Below the pieces are notes generated by a model. It ran no database searches. It saw nothing but the letters and a program-made list of their open reading frames with translations, and was not told where the DNA came from. Positions 1 to 7,899 of a DNA stretch of 41,031 nucleotides are shown one piece after another. Source of the DNA: an uncultured Gammaproteobacteria bacterium (lineage in GTDB: Bacteria; Pseudomonadota; Gammaproteobacteria; CAISUE01). The stretch lies in contig CAISUE010000024.1 of NCBI GenBank assembly GCA_903888615.1, positions 1-41,031 of the forward strand, read 5' to 3'. The position numbers and the translations under genes were made by a program. The stretch's first letter is position 1; every line of letters begins with the position of its first letter.

Positions 1-490
1 AAAATTATCTCTTATTGAGCGCATTTTTATTGTATGCTGTGGCTATCGATAGCCATGGCTCATTCTGAACGATATAATTATTCACTTAAGACTGCTTGTC
101 AATAATATTTCAATAAAATAAATGCTGTTATAACTACCTGGTCGGAATTTATCAGGCGGCTTTTACGTGACAGAGGGCGTTTTTACGGCCGAATCTAGAT
201 TAAAGAAAGCTCACGCCAAACGGTAAGCCAGCGCAAAGTCGGCAAGAAAGTTAAGGCCGTTAAACATGAAATTTCGCGCTTAAGCGTAGCTTCTGGCTCG
301 GTGTTAAGTTGTGTATGCAACATACAATTAGCTAAAAAGTCTCTGATCGGACTCAGGGAATGTCCAAATTTTTTATCCTAACGACCGTCTTTTTTTATTA
401 TATTTTTGTTATAGTTTTGCTTTATTCCATTTAGTTATCTATCCCGTTATTTATATCATCCTAAGGATGCTTTGCGAGAGAGCCGCGAAT
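1..490. other. AT-rich non-coding stretch at the left edge
   Basis: I find no convincing gene in these 490 bases. A plus-strand open stretch at about 224-382 (reading RQTVSQRKVGKKVKAVKHE and ending at a TAA) has no credible start or recognisable motif, so it could be a gene relic or chance. The stretch just upstream of the gene starting at 491 is very T-rich (about 380-430) and probably carries its promoter, but no clear -35/-10 pair stands out. Two overlapping palindromes lie at 41-60. Confidence 0.5.
41..60. repeat. Two overlapping perfect palindromes
   Basis: GGCTATCGATAGCC (41-54) is a perfect 14-base palindrome and overlaps AGCCATGGCT (51-60), a perfect 10-base palindrome. The two share AGCC, so the segment could fold into alternative hairpins or bind a dimeric protein. 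No regulator or gene can be tied to it because the left neighbour lies outside the window. Confidence 0.5.
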
Positions 491-2461
491 ATGAAGTCAA
501 GTATTTTTCATCAAACCAAGAATAAAAACCCACCTTACTTGATCACTAAAGAAAACAGTCTGACTTCATTGCTATTTGTGCCTACCGCAGTATCTGTCGC
601 TAAAATACACGCCCTTACCGAGGAAATACGTGAACTTCATTATCGAAAATTCAGACCTTTCTTGTTCCTCTTAACCGCTCTATTATCGGATGGTTTTATA
701 CTGAATTTTCATAAGATCCCATTTGTTTCTACCATGCGATTAAAGCTCTATAAATATATCATTGAGAATATCTTAGTTAATCCAGTTTTCCAACAAGCGC
801 TTGTTAATCTTTTTCCCAGCAGTGAATATTTTTTAAAGGATTTACGTAAAAATAGCCATTTTAATAGACAAGTTAGTTCTGAATTACAATTCTATTTAGA
901 TTTTTTTTTCGTGATTATAGTTGAAACACCATTCATGATAGGCTTTTATCAGTTCGGAAAAAAAATTACGAAAACCATCGCTAATTATATTGCTTTTAAT
1001 AAATCCATGCCTACCAACGCAAAAGCGTATGATAATTTTAGCCAACAAGAACTGGAATTTTCATCTAAAGCGTTACTGATCGTAAGAAATGCAGGTATTC
1101 ATTCAGCAGAGTGCACGGCTAAACTTTGTGTAGCGATGTTTCTATTGTCTTTTTTACTTGTTAGCTCGAAGGTGCCTGATTTTCTTTATGAATCAATAGG
1201 CGCTCTTAGTGATAATCAAGAGTTTATGGGAATGAATACAGACTGCTTTTCATATACATTAAACTGGTTTTTTATTTTTGTGGTATACGCGATAGCAGAA
1301 GTTTATTTTACAAAGCGAAGCTTATCCTTTATTGAAAAAGATCATAAAGAATTTCTTGCTCAGTTAACTAAAATAACATGTGGATTTAACGTAAATTGGG
1401 AAACAGAAAAAGGCGGGTATTTAAAATCATCTTGTTTTATTTTAAATTTGTCCACTCATGAAAAAATAAAACATAAAGAGTTCACTTTAAATAAAGAAGT
1501 GTTCTTGAAAATATTAAAGGAAACTTTTTCAATAAGTTCCTGTAATGTCATTTGTTATAATGCTTATCGAGGTATTATTATCACCCGCGATAAAGTATTT
1601 TCAGCGCATGAGCTAACCTGCTTCATAAATAAATTTAAAGCTTCTTTAATCCTTGTGGCTAACAAAGAAAGTCATATAGAAAAGTCATTGGCGCAATTGA
1701 ATCACTCAGCACATTTTTTTGATCCACATTATTCATGGGGATATTATCCTGACAATAACGCTTTCGCCTTGAATTTAGCTGAAAAAGACAAAGGTGAGCG
1801 TGAGCAATTAACGCAGTGTATAACAACGCTTTTTGGCAATAATCGGGTTTATTTCAACCAAGAATCGGGGTGTCTATTAGTGAGTGGTATAGACCCTGCC
1901 ATGGTGAGTGATTATAGTCATATGGTAAACAGGTTAATGCGGCAGCCTTGCAAAACTTCTGACGTGACTTACTCTGGCGACATCGGAAAAAGTATGGTTG
2001 CACCACAGAAGCCTGCTAAAATAAAGACGCGGCCAGTTAACGAATTTTTAATAACTACGGAAGAGGCTGCGGCAGAGGATTTAAAAGAACCCGATGGCAA
2101 CGATTTCTCAAAAAAACTATATCCCATCTATAGCCCGAATTTTTTAATTGGCAGTCACTTTTCTCGCTATAGTGTCCAAAATAAAGGCATCATGGCGATG
2201 ACTGATAGGGGTTCAATAGCTTATGAGCGATTTTTTGAAGTGATAAAAAGGGGTCAGATGGGAGGCAGAGGTAATCGAATTGTTCATTTAAAATCACCCA
2301 GATTTGTTAAAGGGATTTTTGGTGATAGCATTAAAGCCACCCATAAATTAGTGATACCTTCAGAAGATATGCGAATTTATGGCGTGAAAAAAACGGAGCA
2401 TACAAAAAATATTATAGACTTTACCACAGTTGTCCCACGTCATAAGTGGGTGAATCGGTAG
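491..2461 (+). CDS. Unrecognised 656-residue membrane protein, possible effector-like accessory gene
   Basis: I do not recognise a family. Four hydrophobic segments lie in the N-terminal half, near residues 55-72, 134-154, 209-226 and 256-273. A largely soluble region of about 380 residues follows, with no visible catalytic motif and a basic C-terminus. I start at 491, with a GAGAG stretch about 10 bases upstream. An in-frame ATG at 467 is possible but has AAGG directly against it, too close for a good ribosome binding site. Codons are strikingly AT-rich compared with the core genes that follow. The gene sits alone between a non-coding stretch and an IS3-type remnant, a setting typical of horizontally acquired or lineage-specific genes. 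A secretion-system substrate is conceivable in a Dot/Icm-bearing organism, but nothing in the sequence proves it. Confidence 0.75.
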   Translation: MKSSIFHQTKNKNPPYLITKENSLTSLLFVPTAVSVAKIHALTEEIRELHYRKFRPFLFLLTALLSDGFILNFHKIPFVSTMRLKLYKYIIENILVNPVFQQALVNLFPSSEYFLKDLRKNSHFNRQVSSELQFYLDFFFVIIVETPFMIGFYQFGKKITKTIANYIAFNKSMPTNAKAYDNFSQQELEFSSKALLIVRNAGIHSAECTAKLCVAMFLLSFLLVSSKVPDFLYESIGALSDNQEFMGMNTDCFSYTLNWFFIFVVYAIAEVYFTKRSLSFIEKDHKEFLAQLTKITCGFNVNWETEKGGYLKSSCFILNLSTHEKIKHKEFTLNKEVFLKILKETFSISSCNVICYNAYRGIIITRDKVFSAHELTCFINKFKASLILVANKESHIEKSLAQLNHSAHFFDPHYSWGYYPDNNAFALNLAEKDKGEREQLTQCITTLFGNNRVYFNQESGCLLVSGIDPAMVSDYSHMVNRLMRQPCKTSDVTYSGDIGKSMVAPQKPAKIKTRPVNEFLITTEEAAAEDLKEPDGNDFSKKLYPIYSPNFLIGSHFSRYSVQNKGIMAMTDRGSIAYERFFEVIKRGQMGGRGNRIVHLKSPRFVKGIFGDSIKATHKLVIPSEDMRIYGVKKTEHTKNIIDFTTVVPRHKWVNR

Positions 2462-2483
2462 CAACGATCGATTATAAACGTGG

Positions 2484-2731
2484 AAATTAAAATGAAGCTT
2501 TGAAGCCCAATAGTTTCATAAAGGACATTCTCTTTTTTTTTAATTGATTCGCTATCGGTAACGGTTTTTTCTTTTCGATCAAAACTTACGCACCTGTCTA
2601 AAAAATCTTTCTACTATGCTAGGGGCTACTTCATAACGTTGACAGATTTTAGCGAGTGCCTTTTCACTTTTTAAAACCTGTAATACAATTTCAAATTTAA
2701 GCGCTGATGACCACTTCTTATGACCCACCAT
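2484..2731 (-). pseudogene. Frameshifted IS3-family OrfA (helix-turn-helix transposase subunit) remnant
   Basis: From 2731 the minus strand encodes 50 residues beginning MVGHKKWSSALKFEIVLQVL and stopping at 2579-2581. This resembles the N-terminal helix-turn-helix of IS3-family OrfA proteins: a K/W-S-x-x-x-K-F opening, a short helix, then KICQRYEVAPS as the recognition region. In the +1 frame near 2585 it continues into KKKENVLYETIGLQ, which resembles the LYxxIGxL leucine-zipper part of OrfA. The reading frame is therefore broken by a frameshift. The catalytic OrfB is absent: sequence beyond about 2484 runs into the end of the upstream gene. An AGGAGA ribosome binding site precedes the start. 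Confidence 0.7.
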
Positions 2732-2802
2732 AACACTTACCACGTAGGGGGCTATTATCTCCTAGAACTTGGTGATTCCGTGGTCTAAAAAGTGGGGGCA
2801 TT
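2484..2802 (-). mobile_element. Truncated IS3-family insertion sequence, one end only
   Basis: The decayed orfA at 2484-2731 is preceded on the minus strand by an end-like sequence at about 2781-2802. It reads TAATGCCCCCACTTTTTAGA, close to the TGxxCTGCCCCCAAAAAGT type of terminal repeat found in IS3-family elements. The other end and orfB are missing, so the element cannot move by itself. It separates the AT-rich 491-2461 gene from the core gene cca and may mark the edge of an insertion. The family call rests on remembered motifs. Confidence 0.55.
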
Positions 2803-2836
2803 ATAGATAATCACGCCAGCGGTTTTGCATAAAGCA

Positions 2837-4045
2837 TTAAGGTGATTGCAAAGCTTTTTTCAGCGCTTCTAAACGAGCTGCTCGCATGGCATCTTTCACC
2901 GCTGGAATGGTTTTAGGGCTAATAGTAGCGCTAGGTTTAGCAGTTTTAACGGCATTGATTAAGGGTATGAAAAAATCCACTAAATTAAGCATGCTACCTG
3001 GTTGAATCAAACATGCTTCGGCAGCGATAATTGCCGCTAAAAAACGTTCGGGGCGGCGTAAAGAATCGGTTGCCGCTAATAAATCCAGCAAAGCTTCGGG
3101 GCTTAGCGTTTTGGCGCTTTGAATGAGCGAATGGTATTTGGCTGTCATCAAAGCGAGTTCACGGTAATGCGTGCTTATTTTATAACGATCACAGAGTTGG
3201 GTTAATGGTAACAATGAAACAGGGGCTTGATCGGGTAATGCTGGCCATTGGGCTGGCGTCAAACAAGCATGACTTAAATTATTGCATAAAGCGGCAAAAC
3301 GCACTTCAGGTTCAGTGCTTAAAAGGCAAGCATTGCTCAAACTCAATAGCGCATGCGAGCCACTGTCCATAAAATGGCTGGGAGATAATTGACTGGGGAT
3401 TTTGAAAAGCGCTTCAATTTCAGGAAATAAAACCCTTAAGGCACCGCACTGTTGCAGCGTGATAAAAAACACTTCGGGATGTGCTTCAGCCAGTGCTTTT
3501 TGGGTTTCTTGCCACACGCGTTCGGGAACCAGGCTATCTAATTCACCAGCACGTTGTAAGGCGGTGGCAAGATCGATTGTTTCAGGTGCGATACTAAAAC
3601 CTAAATGTTTAAATTGTGCGGCAAAGCGAGCCAAGCGTAAGACTCTAACAGGATCTTCCACAAACGCCGGGGAAACATGGCGTAATAGTTTGTTTTTTAA
3701 ATCCGCCTGACCACCGTAAGGGTCGATGATGAAACCTTCAGGTGTTTCCGCCATGGCGTTAATGGTTAAATCACGACGACTTAAATCTTCTTCAAGGCTG
3801 ATATTGGGGCCAGTATGAAACGTGAAACCTTGATAACCACGGGCAATCTTAGTTTCGGTGCGCGCTAAGGCATATTCTGCTTTAGATTTAGGATGTAAGA
3901 ATACCGGGAAATCTTTGCCAACAGGCGCATAACCCAAAGACAGCATTTCTTCGGGGCTGGAGTCAACCACCACATAATCACGTTCTTTAACAGGAAGGCC
4001 CAAGAGTCGATCACGAATGGCACCACCTACTAAATAAATATCCAT
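2837..4045 (-). CDS. cca: CCA-adding enzyme, tRNA nucleotidyltransferase
   Basis: This enzyme adds or repairs the 3'-CCA end of tRNAs using CTP and ATP. At 402 residues it matches the E. coli-type class II enzyme. The N-terminal nucleotidyltransferase core is clear (LVGGAIRDRLLG at 5-16, RRDLTINAMA at 90-99, then the EDPVRVLRLARF helix). Two departures are visible. The paired metal-binding aspartates, usually DxD, read E21-R-D23. In the C-terminal HD domain the usual HD is N255-N256, H231 is kept, and the later FHD is YHS (304-306). The phosphohydrolase activity known for E. coli Cca is therefore probably lost; whether E21 supports catalysis is uncertain. It is the second gene of a minus-strand pair, starting 14 bases after the lipoprotein gene. 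Confidence 0.93.
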   Translation of the reverse strand: MDIYLVGGAIRDRLLGLPVKERDYVVVDSSPEEMLSLGYAPVGKDFPVFLHPKSKAEYALARTETKIARGYQGFTFHTGPNISLEEDLSRRDLTINAMAETPEGFIIDPYGGQADLKNKLLRHVSPAFVEDPVRVLRLARFAAQFKHLGFSIAPETIDLATALQRAGELDSLVPERVWQETQKALAEAHPEVFFITLQQCGALRVLFPEIEALFKIPSQLSPSHFMDSGSHALLSLSNACLLSTEPEVRFAALCNNLSHACLTPAQWPALPDQAPVSLLPLTQLCDRYKISTHYRELALMTAKYHSLIQSAKTLSPEALLDLLAATDSLRRPERFLAAIIAAEACLIQPGSMLNLVDFFIPLINAVKTAKPSATISPKTIPAVKDAMRAARLEALKKALQSP

Positions 4046-4059
4046 TTTTTATAGCTCTG

Positions 4060-4593
4060 TTAGACACACGGTGTTTTAACAGTAATTTCAATGCGGCGAT
4101 TGGCAGCAGAGCCGATCACGGTGGCATTGTCGGCAACGGTTTCGCGATCCCCATAACCCACTGCGTGTAGTTGTTCAGCAGGAATCCCATTGACCCATAA
4201 ATAAGTTAATAAGGCACGAGCTTGTTGTTCAGAGACTAACCGGTTTTGTTGTGGGGCAGCGACATTATCGGTAAAACCCATGATTTTTATTTTAGCCGGA
4301 CCGTACTGTTTGAGTAATGCGATCAATTGGTCTAAATTAGGGTAAGTGCTGGGTTCTAGGCGAGGCGAGCCTAAGTGAAAGAAGTAATCGGTGGGAATGA
4401 CCACCGTTAAGCTGTCGCCTTGGGGAATTAAATTCATATGCAAGTGGGTGAATTGAATCAAAAGTTCATTGGTAATGACAGGCGTATCAACGGCTTTGGG
4501 GCAAGTTTGCGATTGAAATTGCGGTGTGGTGCTGCATGCGACCAGTAAAAAATTGACCGTCAGTAATAGGGTTAAAGAGATGATGTTACGCAT
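4060..4593 (-). CDS. OmpA-domain outer-membrane lipoprotein (peptidoglycan-binding)
   Basis: A 177-residue protein with a lipoprotein signal ending in the lipobox LVAC at C20. A C-terminal OmpA/Pal-type domain follows (about 80-175), with GFTDN, the helix SEQQARALLTYLWVNGIP, the VGYGDRE turn and SAANRRIEI. Such domains bind peptidoglycan and tether the outer membrane to the wall. The start has a good ribosome binding site (AAGGAC, about 9 bases upstream). It is divergent from rpsB and probably co-transcribed with cca. It could be a Pal-like general lipoprotein. The size and architecture would also fit IcmN/DotK, the OmpA-type lipoprotein of Dot/Icm systems, but no other dot/icm gene is adjacent, so I leave it unnamed. 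Confidence 0.85.
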   Translation of the reverse strand: MRNIISLTLLLTVNFLLVACSTTPQFQSQTCPKAVDTPVITNELLIQFTHLHMNLIPQGDSLTVVIPTDYFFHLGSPRLEPSTYPNLDQLIALLKQYGPAKIKIMGFTDNVAAPQQNRLVSEQQARALLTYLWVNGIPAEQLHAVGYGDRETVADNATVIGSAANRRIEITVKTPCV

Positions 4594-4682
4594 GAGTCAA
4601 GTCCTTGAAAGATGGCGTCAGTGTAACATAAGCTTATAGCATATAACCTTAGGTGATAGCATCGTAAGGTGCAATTTCCCGC

Positions 4683-4711
4683 TTGAAATTGGTCGGTTTT
4701 TTTGCGATAAT
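4683..4711 (+). promoter_or_regulatory. Sigma70-like promoter for rpsB-tsf
   Basis: TTGAAA at 4683-4688 and GATAAT at 4706-4711 are separated by exactly 17 bases. Each box matches the sigma70 consensus at five of six positions. Transcription would start near 4718, leaving a leader of about 155 bases before rpsB. This is the best promoter I can see in the window. Confidence 0.7.
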
Positions 4712-4717
4712 GCGCGG

Positions 4718-4873
4718 GTAGTGTTTGAACGTACGTTGATGTTCAAGCAAAAATTCACACATGCACCTCGTTTAAATGAAAATCTAACTTAACACTAGGG
4801 TGTTGGTCGCAAGACGGACGGGTGTTGAGGGTGCGTGGCGGTTAAACCCTAATGTTGTTTTAATGAGAGTTTT
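4718..4873 (+). ncRNA. Structured rpsB leader, candidate S2 autoregulatory element
   Basis: The long leader can fold. CACTAGGGT (4793-4801) pairs with ACCCTAATG (4846-4854) with one C/A mismatch, closing a domain. Inside it, GTC-GCAA-GAC (4806-4815) forms a short stem with a GNRA-type tetraloop. Gammaproteobacterial rpsB leaders are known to carry an S2-responsive element (the t44 RNA family), so autoregulation by ribosomal protein S2 is a reasonable inference. The match to that family was not tested, and the 5' end is only inferred from the promoter. Confidence 0.45.
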
Positions 4874-5623
4874 ATGAAAATAGTATCTATGCGTGACATG
4901 TTGGAAGCGGGTGTGCATTTCGGTCACCAAACCCGTTATTGGAATCCTAAAATGGCGCCGTATATTTTCGGTGCGCGTAATAAAGTTCATATCATCAATT
5001 TAGAAAAAACGTTGCCGTTATTTAATGATGCGCTGACGATTGTTGCGAAGATTTCAGCACAACGCGGTAAAGTGTTATTTGTCGGTACCAAACGAGCTGC
5101 ACAAGATTTAGTAAAATCGCAAGCCAGGCGTTGCAATATGCCTTATGTGAATCAACGCTGGTTAGGTGGCATGTTGACCAATTATAAAACCGTGCGTCAA
5201 TCCATCAAGCGTTTGAAAGAACTCGATGCGATGGAAACCAACGGTATTTTAGCTAAAATGACGAAAAAAGAAGCGATTGGCGTACAACGTGAAGTGGCGA
5301 AATTAGAAGCCAGCATCGGCGGTATTAAAAACATGGGTGCTTTGCCAGACGCTTTGTTTGTTATCGATACCGGGCATGAAAAAAATGCCATTGCAGAAGC
5401 GAAAAAATTAGGCATTATGGTTATCGGTATTGTCGATACTAATCATTCACCCGAAGGCATCGATTACATGATTCCTGGTAATGACGATTCAGCCCGTGCC
5501 ATTGATTTATACACGACCGCTATGGCAGATGCCATTTTAATGGGTAAAGCTAGCACCAGTGCAGTGGCTCATAAAGACGATGTGGTGAAAGCCGATGTCG
5601 ATGCCGCAAAAACAGCAGAGTAA
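4874..5623 (+). CDS. rpsB: 30S ribosomal protein S2
   Basis: The 249-residue protein carries unmistakable S2 signatures near the N-terminus: [31 protein letters not shown] and, further on, [14 protein letters not shown] and the PDALFVIDT strand. S2 binds the head/body junction of the small ribosomal subunit, late in assembly and next to S1. The start at 4874 has a GAGAG stretch about 5-9 bases upstream. It begins a translation-factor block (rpsB-tsf-pyrH-frr) in the usual bacterial order. The map gene, commonly divergent from rpsB in related bacteria, is replaced here by a lipoprotein gene. Expression is probably set by the promoter at 4683-4711 and by the structured leader. Confidence 0.98.
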   Translation: MKIVSMRDMLEAGVHFGHQTRYWNPKMAPYIFGARNKVHIINLEKTLPLFNDALTIVAKISAQRGKVLFVGTKRAAQDLVKSQARRCNMPYVNQRWLGGMLTNYKTVRQSIKRLKELDAMETNGILAKMTKKEAIGVQREVAKLEASIGGIKNMGALPDALFVIDTGHEKNAIAEAKKLGIMVIGIVDTNHSPEGIDYMIPGNDDSARAIDLYTTAMADAILMGKASTSAVAHKDDVVKADVDAAKTAE

Positions 5624-5643
5624 GTTTTATTAAGCCGTATTCT

Positions 5644-5681
5644 AAAAGCCCAGCTTACGCAAGTAAATGCTGGGCTTTTTT
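5644..5681 (+). terminator. Rho-independent terminator or attenuator between rpsB and tsf
   Basis: AAAAGCCCAGC (5644-5654) pairs perfectly with GCTGGGCTTTT (5669-5679) across a 14-base loop, and the T tract runs to 5681. It lies in the rpsB-tsf gap with tsf starting 30 bases later on the same strand, so it probably lets partial read-through set a lower tsf level. Confidence 0.85.
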
Positions 5682-5711
5682 CCTTCTATTCCCTAATTTT
5701 GAGAGACCCTT

Positions 5712-6593
5712 ATGTCAGAAATTACCGCCGCTTTAGTGAAAACCTTACGTGAACGCTCAGGCGCCGCTATGATGGATTGTAAGAGAGCCCTGGTTGCATC
5801 CAATGGTGATATTGAAATTGCTATGGAAGCCATGCGGAAAGCCGGTCAAGCCAAAGCGGATAAAAAAGCTGATCGTATTGTGGCGGAAGGCATCATCGCC
5901 ATTAAACGCAGTGCAGATGGTAAATCCGCGCTGATGGCTGATATCAATTGCGAAACCGATTTTGTTGCCCGTGATGATAATTTCCAGCAGTTTGCTGATT
6001 TATTGGTGGCAACTGCGCTAACCCATGGCATTCACGATGCTGACTCGGTGTTAGCCGCGCCACTGGCTAATGGAGAAACGATCGATGAAGCCCGCCGGGC
6101 GTTAATCACTAAAGTGGGTGAAAATGTCCAAGTGCGTCGTTTGATCGCTATGGAATCCTTTGGCACGGTCGGGACTTATATTCACGGCGGTCGTATTGGT
6201 GTTTTAGTGAATTTGAGTGTTGATAATGAAGCATTGGCTAAAGATATTGCCATGCATATTGCTGCGACCAATCCTGTGGTGATTAATCCCACCGATGTAC
6301 CCGCTGAATTAGTTGCTAAAGAAAGCGACATTTTTGCCGCTCAAGCAGCGACTTCCGGTAAACCTGCTGATATCATTGAAAAAATGGTAACGGGTCGCAT
6401 TAAAAAATACTTAGATGAAGTAAGTTTACTCGGTCAAGCTTTTGTCAAAGATGCCGATACCACGGTGGGTCAATTGTTGACTAAACATGGTGCCAAAGTG
6501 CTGAGCTTCCAACGCTTTGCCGTCGGTGAAGGCATTGAAAAGAAAGTGGATAATTTCGTTGAAGAAGTGATGGCTCAAGCCCGTAACGCTTAA
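5712..6593 (+). CDS. tsf: Translation elongation factor Ts
   Basis: EF-Ts is the cytoplasmic nucleotide-exchange factor that regenerates EF-Tu-GTP. At 293 residues it is the usual gammaproteobacterial length. The N-terminal UBA-like domain (ITAALVKTLRERSGAAMMDC, about 4-23), the KKADRIVAEG linker and the core motif DINCETDFVARDDNF are all present. The start is supported by GAGAGA about 6-11 bases upstream. It follows the attenuator-like hairpin after rpsB and precedes pyrH by 21 bases, so it probably shares the rpsB transcript, with a possible second promoter that I cannot define. Confidence 0.98.
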   Translation: MSEITAALVKTLRERSGAAMMDCKRALVASNGDIEIAMEAMRKAGQAKADKKADRIVAEGIIAIKRSADGKSALMADINCETDFVARDDNFQQFADLLVATALTHGIHDADSVLAAPLANGETIDEARRALITKVGENVQVRRLIAMESFGTVGTYIHGGRIGVLVNLSVDNEALAKDIAMHIAATNPVVINPTDVPAELVAKESDIFAAQAATSGKPADIIEKMVTGRIKKYLDEVSLLGQAFVKDADTTVGQLLTKHGAKVLSFQRFAVGEGIEKKVDNFVEEVMAQARNA

Positions 6594-6614
6594 TTATTAA
6601 CAAGTTGCGATTTT

Positions 6615-7334
6615 ATGACTAGTCACTATCAACGTATATTATTAAAATTAAGTGGTGAAGCCTTGCTCGGTGAGCATGGCTTTGGCATCGACCCTGCAGC
6701 GCTGCAACGTTTGAGTAGTGAAATTGCTTCTGTTGTGGATTTGGGTGTCCAAGTAGCGATTGTTTTGGGCGGCGGTAATTTATTTCGCGGTCGTTCTTTG
6801 GGTGCTTTGGGGATTAATCCCATTACCGGTGATCAAATGGGCATGTTAGCGACCGTGATCAATTCATTGGCATTTCGTGATACCTTGATTGCTAATAATA
6901 TCCCGGCCAAACTCTTTGCTGCCCATGAATTGCCGGGCGTCGCCGTAGGGTTTGAACGTTTAGCTGCGATTGAAGCGTTGAATGCCGGCAAAGTGGTCAT
7001 TTTTGCCGGCGGCACGGGGAATCCTTTGGTGACGACGGATTCCGCTGCCAGTTTGCGAGCGATTGAAATCAACGCCGATATTTTGTTCAAAGGGACTACG
7101 GTAGATGGGATTTATTCTGAAGACCCCAGCCTCAATCCACTGGCGCTTCGCTATCAACACATCACGTATGAAACCGCTTTATCAAAGCAATTGGCCGTCA
7201 TGGATTTAACAGCGTTCAGTCAATGTCAGGCTTATAAATTACCCATCCGGGTTTTTAATGTGTTTAAATCAGGTTCACTGCAACGCTTAATGTTAGGCGA
7301 TGATATCGGCACCTTAGTATCTAACGGAGATTAG
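6615..7334 (+). CDS. pyrH: UMP kinase
   Basis: This amino-acid-kinase-fold enzyme phosphorylates UMP to UDP and is the bacterial hexameric type, unrelated to eukaryotic UMP/CMP kinase. Its 239 residues start with the phosphate-binding RILLKLSGEALLG. They include GGGNLFRG, the MGMLATVINSLA helix, the GGTGNPLVTTDSAA loop and the DGIYSEDP segment, all typical of PyrH. Its stop lies one base before the frr start, so translation of the two is probably coupled. This placement between tsf and frr is the conserved order. No key residue appears to be missing. Confidence 0.97.
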   Translation: MTSHYQRILLKLSGEALLGEHGFGIDPAALQRLSSEIASVVDLGVQVAIVLGGGNLFRGRSLGALGINPITGDQMGMLATVINSLAFRDTLIANNIPAKLFAAHELPGVAVGFERLAAIEALNAGKVVIFAGGTGNPLVTTDSAASLRAIEINADILFKGTTVDGIYSEDPSLNPLALRYQHITYETALSKQLAVMDLTAFSQCQAYKLPIRVFNVFKSGSLQRLMLGDDIGTLVSNGD

Positions 7335-7335
7335 C

Positions 7336-7899
7336 ATGACTATTGCAAACGCTAAACAAGAAGCTTCCCTACGCATGCAAAAAAGTATCGATGCGCTGCA
7401 AAATAATTTTGCTAAAATTCGCACTGGGCGGGCTCACCCGAGTTTATTAGAGCAAGTAAAAGTGTCTTATTACGGTTCCGATATGCCGCTTAGCCAAGTT
7501 GCTAATGTTTCTGTCGGCGATTCACGGACATTACTGGTGACAGCGTGGGAAAAAGCCATGGTGCCAGTGATTGAAAAAGCGATTTTAACGTCGGGTTTGG
7601 GGTTAAATCCGACCAATAATGGTACCGGTGCCATTCGGGTCCCATTACCGGCGATGAATGAAGAACGGCGTCGTGACATGATTAAAATTGTCAAAGCGGA
7701 AGCGGAAGATGGCAGAATTGCGATTCGTAATGGTCGCAGAGATGCTAACAATCAATTTAAAGAATTATTGAAAGCGAAATTAATCGGTGAAGATGATGAA
7801 CGTCAAGCGGCAGAAGAAATTCAAAAAATGACCGATAAATTTGTCGCTGAAGTCGATAAAATGTTAGCGGTTAAAGAAGCGGAATTAATGGAGGTTTAA
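7336..7899 (+). CDS. frr: Ribosome recycling factor
   Basis: RRF, with EF-G, splits the post-termination ribosome. Its 187 residues match the usual 185. Diagnostic stretches are KIRTGRAHPSLLEQVKVSYYG, the PTNNGTGAIRVPLPAMNEER region and the C-terminal helix bundle starting near EEIQKMTDKFV. The gene follows pyrH by one base, and its stop is immediately adjacent to the fdxA start. In many relatives frr is followed by uppS-cdsA and other envelope genes; here fdxA and a phosphatase-like gene take that place. Confidence 0.98.
   Translation: MTIANAKQEASLRMQKSIDALQNNFAKIRTGRAHPSLLEQVKVSYYGSDMPLSQVANVSVGDSRTLLVTAWEKAMVPVIEKAILTSGLGLNPTNNGTGAIRVPLPAMNEERRRDMIKIVKAEAEDGRIAIRNGRRDANNQFKELLKAKLIGEDDERQAAEEIQKMTDKFVAEVDKMLAVKEAELMEV

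Noticed and set aside
3402-3710. 102-residue plus-strand open frame inside cca
   Set aside because: It is a shadow of the well-supported cca reading, with low-complexity Ala/Ser/Lys content and no family resemblance.
4784-4990. Minus-strand open frame across the rpsB leader and start
   Set aside because: It overlaps the rpsB leader and N-terminal codons, has no ribosome binding site and no motif.
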